A stretch of DNA of 64,000 nt from Acestrorhynchus altus. Taxonomy: Eukaryota > Chordata > Actinopteri > Characiformes > Acestrorhynchidae. Made by a program: the position numbers and the translations under genes. The stretch spans positions 9,941,716 through 10,005,715 of the forward strand of contig CM067507.1 of NCBI GenBank assembly GCA_034509495.1, read 5' to 3'. Positions 21,201 to 32,209 of this stretch are shown here, piece after piece. The notes below the pieces were generated by a model. It was not told the origin of the DNA. It ran no database searches and was given only the letters and a program-made list of their open reading frames with translations. The number at the start of each line of letters is the position of its first letter. Position 1 is the first letter of the stretch.

Positions 21201-24200
21201 TGAGAGAATGTGTGTGGTCCCTTCAGACCCAGTCAGGCTGAGGCTTATTTTATTGCTTGGGTTTATCATTCTGCTTAATTCAAGAAACAATAAATAATTT
21301 AGCTTTCATCAAGGAACACTTCTTGAGAGAAGTAAAACTTATTCCTCCAGTGCAATAAATGTGTGTAACAATGAAAGAAAGAGAGTATAATGAATGCTGA
21401 TGGAAGTGAGTTAATTAAGTTGTGTTTTGTTTTTCTGCCTCATATGGCTTTGATTAGAGATTGAGAACAAATACAAAAATCAGCCTTTAAGATGGTTTTA
21501 ATTATATTGGCAGTATCAGTACTCAAGCAACATATGCAACATGAGTGTAGGCAAGTGTGTGACCGTGTAGGCCAGCATTTTGTATCATGTTAATTGGAGG
21601 GACTGAAGCTTTCATTACTTATTGGCTACATATCACAACATCTTGTATATCTAGAATGACATGAGAATGAAAAAGAATTCTTAACTTCCTGTGAATAATG
21701 TGGTTTTGGATCAGTGCTGTTGGTCCATTGCAAAATTCTGAAAGATGTTCTGTTAATGGAAAGAAGAACTACCAGTTTCAATTTATGTAAAATGGGGAAA
21801 AATGATTTTGCGACCACAATTATATGCTTCATTGTTAAAGAATGTAACGACTCCGGACACAGAGGCAGGAGGCGGAAGTACTTGCAGGGTTGTATTTATT
21901 AACATATAACTCACGATTGGTAGCAGACACGAAAACACGACATGAATAACCAACTAGTCACACATACAAATGAGAAGAACGACCCAGACTAACTGAGACA
22001 AGGGAGTTATAAACACACAATAACATGAGACATGGCTGGTACATGATCACGATGGGGCAGGGTTACAGATGGAACACAGCTGGGAATGGGAGGAGACATG
22101 ATGTGCTCAAAAGCACATGGAACAGTAAACACAGACAGACCAGCGGGATGTGACACAGAACTTTGTGAATTAAACATCAGACAACTAACTCGACCTCTGG
22201 TGATTTTCTTATGTCATGTATTAAACAACCTCCCACTGAAAATTTAATTCTATCCAAACACTTGTATAGTTACTCTTGTAAATGGGAGATCACAGGTTCA
22301 ATGGTGATGTGAAGTCCCAATGTATATAATTGTCTTTGCTCTCACTAGATGGGCAGTGTGGTTCCCCCACTTGTCAATGATTTTGCATGATGCTAGCAAG
22401 TGTAGTTTTCTTGACTGTTGTCTTTGGTGTCTTAAAAGAAGCACAAGTCCTGTTTTCATGCTTGGTCTGTACATGGAATTTTCAAGAAACTAAATTTCAC
22501 ATGCTACTGTTACTCTCTGGCCACGATTCTTGGCTTTTCTGTGCAACAGATTTCACTGTTACTTTGTAGTGACCTTCGTCAATGCTTTTCTGACCTCAGG
22601 GGTCGAAGTGGAGGAAGGAAGGAAAGTTAGGGACAGCTCTTTTTGTCTCTCCCAGATCACCCAGTTCTACTTGAAGCATAAAAAGTGTATCTCGAATCAA
22701 GCATTTGGGCTGCATTACTTTAAATTACCCCTGGTAACCCATCCTTTCACTCATATCCCCCAGAATAACAATATACAATATATCGTATAAAAAAACACAT
22801 CTGGACAGTTATCCAGATGGTTGCTGTACCATGGTTTTTGTGTTGTAAGTAGTTGAATAGAAGAGGATGTTTCCTTCCAAGGTTTCTTCCTCCACCTCTG
22901 AGGGATATTTCCCTCACCACTGTTGCCCTTTGGTTGCTCACCAGGGGTTTATGTCTCTGTCCTTTGTTTGTGGTGTTCACCTTTTTATTTTTTTGATTTC
23001 TGTAAAACTGCTTTGTGACGTCAGTTGTAAAAAGTGCTTTACGAATACATTGTTATTTGATTTGATTTTATTTATTAAGATGGAGTGTGTGAATGCTGTT
23101 GGTACAAATAATCTGAATAAAATAAAAAAATGGGTCCAAATGACCATTCTTAAGAATAACAGTGCTGAGGATATGGCAACCTCATGTGTTTTGTGTCTGT
23201 CTCAGCTTGCTATAACCTGCCATATTTGCATGTATACCTGGCACCTGGGTTTGAGGGGTTCCATATATGCTCAATGTATTTATCTGAAGGGACTTTTCCA
23301 TTGCGAGAGTGGGGAGGATTGTATGATTTTTTACACTTGTTTTGCCTTCAAATGAAGATTGATTTCTTGCACTCTATTGACTACATAGTGATTTACCACT
23401 TCTTTGGCCTCATCTGTCTTTTATTTTAATGATACTTTGGCCACAAACTTAGTTGAAAGCAGCCTAGGTAGTAAGCCAGGAAACCATCAATTGGAGACAC
23501 GTTATAGTGCTGGTGATTTATTGTTGTTATATATGTACTAGTCTGTGTTACATCAAAATAACTGTCATTACAGTGGCTTTAGGGAACATTAAGGCTGCAT
23601 TCCATAGGCAATAGAAACTCACAGTAGTATTACAACTTTTAGACTGGTTTTTAAAATGAGGATTGTGACCAAACCTCCTCAAAGAAATTGGTGCTGTTTA
23701 TTTGGGTATTTCAAAGCTTCTTTTGGGTCCAAGTATGCTGTGAGATGTAGAGGCTGTACCTCAGTTTCTTTTTCTGCTCTTTAAATGTCCTTAACAACAA
23801 TTAAATGTCAGTCAAACAATATACAGTGCATCCAGAAAGTATTCACTTTTTGCACATTTTGTTATGCTACATTGGATTTAACATGAATTTAAATGGATTA
23901 AATTCATTTTTCCCTTCAAACTTTACACACAAATGATAAAGTGAGAAACTTTGTCTGAAATTTTTGCAAATTTATATAACATAAACAAGAATTCACATCC
24001 TTTGATTAACACTTTGTTGAAGCCCCTTTGGCAGCAATTACAGCTTCAAGTCTTTTTCAGTATGAAGCTACAAGCTTGGCACACCTGTTTTGGGGAGGTT
24101 TCTCCAATTCTTCTTTCCAGAACCTCTCAAGCTCCATCAATTGGATGGGGATTGTTGGTGCACAGTGCCTGTGTAAAATCCTGCCTCTGAGGTCTACAGA

Positions 24201-26482
24201 CAAGTCCTTAGACTTCATGGCTTGGTCTGTGCTCTGACATGCACTGTCTACTATGGGACCTTATACAAACAGGTGTTAGCCTTTCCAAATCATGTCCAAT
24301 CAACTGAATTTACCACAGCTGCACTTCTATCAATCATATCTGAAGGATGATCAGTGGAAAAAAGATGCACCTGAGCTCAATTTTTAGGGTCATGGCAAAG
24401 ACTAAATACTTAAATTTTTGTGTATTTATTTTTATACATTTGTTAAACTTACAAATAAACTTTCCTCACATTGTCTTTGTGGAGTATTATGTGTAGAATT
24501 TTGAGGGGACAAATGAATGTAATCAATTTTGGAATAAGCCTATAACATAACAAATTGTGCAAAAAGTGAAGTGCTGTGAATATTGGTGTGTCCATGAAGG
24601 CCATGTGTGTGCAGAAGTTGCTGTTAATTCTTCCTGAAGGTCTTTTTCTGTCAGTCGGGGGTTCTGATTTGCTGCTCTCAAACCTTTCTAGCTTGACCTC
24701 TACTGTTCTGAAACTGCCAAAATGATTTGATATCTTCTAATAGCCTTCTGCTTTGTGGACTGCAAACATTATGAACCTTGGTCCACATCAATAGGAATAA
24801 ACTCTGTCTTGGTGCACAACAATGCTAGTGTAAAACTAATCCTACTAATAAATCCCAGTGTAGGGTTAATAATAATTAGCATTTTTGTATAGGTATTATA
24901 TTTGTTTGTCTGTTTGTAATCTCTGCTGAAAGCCTAGGTATAATTTGGTCTATTCTACTGAAGGATACAATGAAACATTCACAAGCAGTGAAAACATGAA
25001 TTGGCTGAGCACTGTTTTGTACCTTTTAGGGAGAGGGGATATCCAGCCACAGTTGGACAGTGCTGTGCAGGATGTGAGTGATAAATACCTGCTGCTTGAG
25101 GAGACTGAAAAGCAGGCAGTAAGAAAAGCCCTGATTGAGGAGAGAGTGCATTTCTGCACCTTTGTCACAATGCTCCAACCTGTAGTGGTAAGCAGGCTGA
25201 GACTGTGATGTTTACACCAAACACTGATCCAGTGTTAGCTTGCTTTAAAAAGTGTGAAAGCTATTAGCAGAACCTAAAAATATTGTTGATTAATAAAATA
25301 CTGGAGAAGTCACACTTTTTGGTGGTTAAAATTAGAATGAATTAGACTCCAGTAATATCCATTATATATTAACAACTTTGATTTAATCTGTTAAATATTA
25401 ATACTTTTATATTAATGGCTGTTCCTAGGCAGTCACATAGTACTACATATGATGATACAGCATTTATGTAAAGACAGGATAATGTGCACAAATATACTAA
25501 AATATTTTTAACTGAAACCTCTTACAATATCTCTGTTAGGAAGAGGAGATGTCCATGTTAGGAGAGATCATTCATCTGCAGACCATAGCAGATGACCTCA
25601 AAGCTCTCACCGTGGACCCCCACAAACTGCCCCCTGCAAGTGAACAGGTTTGTTGTTTTCCATTTTGTCCATTTCAGCACATTCCAGTTTCTATTGAGTA
25701 TACACTCTGTATCTTCAAAACATTTTAAGAAAATGAGCACAAACTTTGACCATCTGAAATCCGACACAGCACAACAGTATTCATTTTACCACTGAATAAC
25801 TTACATTTGGTCTAAATGGTGTTGGTTCTGTTTCCACCAAGACTGCTAATGATGGGTTTAGGTAATCAACATAAGCTTTTTGAAAGAAGATGCTAAAAGC
25901 TGAAATCCTGTCTTAGACCTGTGACATGTCACATGTTTTAATAAATTGCATTTCTCATACACTGTATTATTAAAATGCACAAAACCATTTCTTACTCAAC
26001 CACTTAATTCACTTTTTACCTAATGTTACTGATTAATGAAAATCCAACATCTTCACTACTTAGATCCAACATACATAGCACAACCATGTCATGCATTATG
26101 TTTTCTGTTGAATACAACTTATATATCCTAATATATCAATTTCTTTTGGTATAATGACAGAAATGTTTGCCTCTTGGGTATAGAAATAATAACACTGCAG
26201 TAAATGTCCTATTATCTTCATGTGTCAACACGTCGGACATATTTTTAAGCAGTAGTATTGAGCTTGTCAAAGTTAAAGATCTGGATAGATCAAAAAGAAT
26301 TTTCTCACAATTTTTGTTTGCTCTGCAGTTTCACTGAATATGTTGATGAATGGTGGCTGCATATGCTTTTTGAGATTTACACATGAATATTTAAGATGTA
26401 TCACAAATGTGTTTTACTTGGAATGTCTATTACTGGTTGATGATATTAAGTCTAATTATCACCCATAAAGCAAGTATTTTGA

Positions 26483-26558
<76 letters not shown>

Positions 26559-29500
26559 TGCACAGGTCATCCACAACTTGAAGTGTTCAGATTATAGCTG
26601 GTCTTACCAAACTCCTCCCTCCTCTCCAAGCACCACTATGTCCAGAAAGTCCAGTATGTGCAGGTAAACATCTCACTTACTTTAGTTTCCCATTGATGTG
26701 AAATTTAATGATGTGAAAATTATGAAAAATGTCCTTAGTTGATTAGGCATGCAGCAGTAAGATTTTCCTGTCCACAAAGCTGCATTTCTCAAACTGCCAT
26801 AATGCCTCCTAGTGTTGAATGCAGTGAAAGTTTAACTAACTCAAGTATCCTGCATTGTTACATGTTCCAAGGTCAAGAATGGAGGTTATTAGAATATATT
26901 GAATATTTAAATATGGACAAATTTGCAGGCGTCCATATATGAATAACCCTTTTAGCACTGCTTTAATAGCAGATCTTGTAATCGGTAGAACGTTGCTATT
27001 GGACATTGTTGGAGATAATGACACAAGATACAGTATAATATTAAACATTTTCCATGATTTTGTATGTAAATAATTCAATTGATATAGCTCATATGTACCT
27101 TACATCTCTATTAAAGCTCATACTAAACCTGTGCTTTCACCATCCCTTACTGCATTTACTAATATGGCTCCAGTAATGATTTTAGGAGGGTTAAAAATGT
27201 GAATCTAACTATTTTGTACTATGCAGTATCTTTGGTGTTACATTTCCCTAAAGAAGATTTAACTCCTTAAACCTGTGCATTGACACACATAATTAACAAC
27301 AGTTTCACTAACCCTTAAATGGAATCATGTGAGACTAAATAGTTATCAAATTGTTTCTGATGGTTTCTGGAAAAATATTGCTATACAGTTAATATAGTTG
27401 TTTTGTCTGTTTACTGTCGCATAAAATGTCAGCTGTTTGCCCCCTGATCATATGCATTTTATCTATATGGAAGTACCACAAACCTCTGTTTGATCTGTAG
27501 AGATAGTAGCGGGTGGCCTCTAGTCACCACACACTACCAGTATATCACTAATTCTGCATTCACTTAGTTCTGTAACATGGTTTACTTTATTAAGTTCCGG
27601 AAATGTACATTTTAGTTCTAGAAGAGATACCATTAAGAGTGTTCTTTTAAAGAGTCTCTGAATAATCTTTTAAGTAAGATGTCCTAACCAACACCCCCCA
27701 TCATGTATGTGTTTGGATGTATGCACTGTTTGTCATGCAGTCCTCTGAAATGTTTCTGTAGAGAAACACTTTTTGCAATGATGCCTGCATTGCTCTGTTG
27801 TTGCTCTCTGTTGGCTGCCACTTTTAACGATTGAGTCACACTACTTTAGGTTGTTACTTGTGAAAGACTTTCTTCACTTTTCTGGAATTTTTGTATGTTT
27901 ATGTTGATATGTACAACCCCAATTCCATTGAAGTTGGGACATTGTGTAAAACATAAATAAAAATAGAATATGATGATTTGCAAATCCTTTTCTACCTTTA
28001 TTCAAATGAACTACAAAGACAAGAGCAGGGACATCCCTGCTTATTTCATTGTTGTCCTTGCTGCATCGTTTACAGATAAAAATAGTACATTCTTAGGAAT
28101 TTTTTGGATTTCTACATCAGTTTGCGTTTAGCTCATAAAATTCAAGCTGGATGGGATGTTACCAATTTGATTGTACACTTTGTTGCATTTGAGGCCAGAT
28201 TATGTTTGTTTGTTAGCCATGTACAAATACGGTATGGCACAACATTACAAATGTCCTTTTGTGATTTTTGTTCTTGCTTGATAGTTGTTTTTTTGTTTAT
28301 TTATTGTTGTTTTTTTGCTTGTGCTGGTATTTTGTTTTATAGTTTTCACGCCTCACATTGTGGCTGTGTTTTTGCCTGCTGCATTAAATGTTAATGGTTC
28401 CTGGTCTCCCCCTTCCCTCCCCTCTGTTCTGTCCCACTTCCTGTCTGTGCCCTGTCCACTTCCTGTCTCTAACAGCAGTCTGAACAGTGTAAACAGTAGT
28501 GACTCGCGCTCCAGTGGCTCGCACTCTCACTCCCCTACCCCACACTATCGCTACCGCAGCTCCACCCTGCCACAGCAAGCTCCCAACCGCCTCGCCAGTG
28601 TCTCCTCTCATGACTCTGGCTTCATCTCGCACGACGCCTTCCAGTCCAAGTCACCTTCACCCATGCCCGACTCCACCCCACAGGTAAGAGATTCCTTTTA
28701 GGTACCACCTCACAAAAGAGGTGTACTTCGAACAACAGTCAGTCATGCTTAGGAAATGTTTTTTCATAAGAATAGTGGATGTGTGTCATGCAGCTTGGCT
28801 GTGAAACAAAACTATTAATAACCATTACTTGCCTGCTGTACTTCATGCCTCTCCTACTTGGAAGGTTAATCCAGAGTGCATTTCCCTTTTTGATATTATT
28901 GAAGTTGTAGGAATGAGAATCCCAAACCAAGTCCATTATCCCACAGTCTTATCCCAGAGTCCCCAGGTTTAAAGAAGAGTTTCTCTGTAGGTGGGGTATC
29001 ATAGTCTGTGATTTAATCCACAAACATTCTGTAACTAATTACTTTTTTTTGAATGAGTGTCTTGTTCCAACTGTCTCCAGCTGGATTTTCCACTTTCCAT
29101 GACCTGCATTGTTGTGCATGTGAGCATTATTGGCCAAATCATCTATTCAAGTTTTTTGTTTGTTTGTTTGTTTTGAAAGGGTAGCCTATCCAAAATGAGT
29201 ATGAGTAGCCAACATGGACTCTGAATTCTAATTATGTAGAATCTACTTTTCCCTCGTATTGAAAGAGCCTTACATTTCAACCAGATACCCACAAAATGTG
29301 TCACTGTGTCTGCCTGAGGTTCACATCAAGATCACATAGAAGACTGAAGGAATCCTATGGCCTCCCAAAGCCGCTTCACAGAGCCCCCTCAGGAAATGCT
29401 TGCCTGAGAATGGTGGTAGATGCTGAGATATCATCCTAACTGAAAGTGGTTGGAGGACTGACCACAGTGAAAGCTCTGCTTTGGCAAAGCCAGCGCCTGG

Positions 29501-29836
29501 TTTCTCCAAAGCTTGGCACTGTTGTTTAAGGGTTTTTTTTCCAAAAATGCCATAATCCAGCCACTAAATCAGGTCAAAGCCGGGGGTCATAGCTCTTGCT
29601 GTCTGTCACTACTACACTCCCAATAAGCTAAGGGAAAATATTGTGGCATGCAACAATCCACCTCATATGTGCTCCTCATCTTTTTTTCCACACTGAAAAG
29701 AGCCTTAAGGATGCGAACTAGCTGAGGCTTGTGGCTCGTTCCCCTCTAATGCAGCTGTTTATTCTGATTTCAGCAACTCTCACTAACTCTGCCTGAAGTT
29801 TTAGCTGCTTTTTTGTGTAGCACCTAACATGGATTT

Positions 29837-29878
<42 letters not shown>

Positions 29879-32118
29879 ACAACTCTGCTTTTTTTTTTCC
29901 TCTTTTATGCTGGCTTTTACCTGTGTGTATTTTTTCCTCTTATTGCTCTTGTCTGCCAGTATGCTGCAGACCAATCAGTTCTGGCTTGTTGGATGCCCTC
30001 AGAGACGTGTCAGTCAGTCAGCGAATGCAGCTCTCCCACCTCCCTCAGCTCAGCTGTGGTCACTGCCTCCTCTGAGAAGGTGAACTTCCCATTGTCCCTT
30101 CATGCTCAGTGGAGCCACCCAATTGGCTGTCCTATTAGTGAAGCCAGTTACCACAGTATACCACACCATTGAGCCCATCTTTAGTAGACCGACTTGAAAT
30201 TCTGTTGATGGACATCTGCTCGCATTTACATTCCCCCAAATACATTCAGTTGTCGAGGATTGTTTGTTTTCTGCAGGTCAGCATTTCCAATATGTTACAA
30301 CTTTGCCTTATTTGACATATTGTTTGTCTTTTGTCATGTGTGTTGGTCTGTATATTGAGTTGGGCTGTTATTTGTTTTCTCTCATTTTTGTTTATTTTAT
30401 CTAATCCCATTTGCCCTGCTACATGCCCTCAGTTGTTTAATGGCTATGACCACTATGGGCTTGGAGAGTCTGGATACCTGCCGGGTGGGGTCTCTGGTGG
30501 GGCCTTCCCTTTCCTGCCCCTTCCTTCCTCCTCCATCTCCTCTTCATCATCCTCCTCTTCATCCACTCTGAGGTCATGGTCAAGGCCAGGCTCTGCTCAT
30601 CTTCCCGACTACCCCCATTACTGCACGCTGGGTCCTGGCATGCTCCCCCCCTCCAAGATACCCAGTTGGAAGGTTTGTCCATCCCTTTTGTTTTTCCATT
30701 CTTCATATCCAGTCCTTGTCTGGCCATCATTTGTTTGTGAGGTCACTATGGAAATCAGTAAGCTGAAGTTACCCCTAGGTGGCAGTACACATTCACAATT
30801 CATCAATTGTGTCCTTAGAGATTAATTCATATAAAGGGCATGGGAGTTTTTTTGTCCAACATCAGCAGTACATTCACAGAATAATCACAGATTCTTTATC
30901 AAAAGCAAAGACCAAAATGTTTTGTTTCTCTGGGCTTTGATACTTACTGCCAGTTACATGTAACTGGTTCTATGTAAAAAATATAAATAAGGTCATTTTG
31001 TTTGTCTTTTGTTGCATTTTTTTTGATCAAATTAATTGTTGTGTGATTTGAAAAATTACAGTATTCAAATTGGTATTCATACACTATAAACATGGTTTGT
31101 CAGTATTGTTAATAGAAAGCCACTTAATTTTCTTCATCATAGCCTCCTTTATAAAATATGAGATCTCCTTATAAACAAAAAAAGAACCAAACTAAAATCA
31201 GCCAGAATAGTTAATTTAAAATTAACCAGACTCAATTCTGTTAAATCAAATGTGAAAAGGAACCAGCCATAACTGACCTCAGGGTTTTTTGGGTTCACAA
31301 CGTAAGTGACCATGTTCTCTTTCTGGTCCTCTTCTGCACTGATGATCTCAGTATGTAATCCCTAACTGTTGTGCTGACTGCAGGACTGGGCTAAGCCAGG
31401 ACCGTATGATCAGCCCATGGTGAACACACTAAGAAAGAAAAAGGAGCCAAAGGAGGCTGCAGATTCAAATGGTTCTGTGCCTTCTCTCCAGACGAGCACA
31501 GCCTCTGCTCTCCCTGAAGAGAACCAGAATGCCAGGAGCAGGTCTGCCACACCAAAGGTCAGTCACCTTGAACTTAGACCATCCATAACCCATAGTTAGG
31601 ACTTCTGAATTCTGTTAATTTATTCCTGAAACCAAATACACTTACTCCTAGTTTACAACATGTTGTAGGAAAGTCAATAATAATTCAGAATGTTTTTGGC
31701 TATTTTATGTCTTGAACCTTCCTTCATTTTATATTTGGCCTGCCCAGTTGTTCAATATAAAAACAAACTCCTTTTAGTAGTACTTTTTGTGAGGGTTGCT
31801 GCTGCAGAATAAAGAGAACACCAAACTACAAATCATAGTGAATTGTATTGCAAATGATTATTGAAGTTATTCTAGTCTAAAGTTATTGTTGCAAAAAATG
31901 AATTTAGTAAAACATTGAATAAAAGACTTCCTTGTTTTGTTCCTTTGTTACTGATAGGGAGAGGATATGGAGGCTCATGAGGAATTAGCGCTTGCCTTGT
32001 CTCGTGGACTGCAGTTGGACAGTCAGCGGTCCAGCAGGGACTCTCTTCAGTGCTCCAGTGGCTACAGCACACAGACCACTACACCGTGCTGCTCTGAGGA
32101 CACCATTCCTTCTCAGGG

Positions 32119-32209
<91 letters not shown>

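Noticed and set aside
26407..26667. ORF with a long Cys-Val run
   Set aside because: Translation through the (TG)n tract; only its last part coincides with an mtss1 exon, which is listed with proper splice borders.
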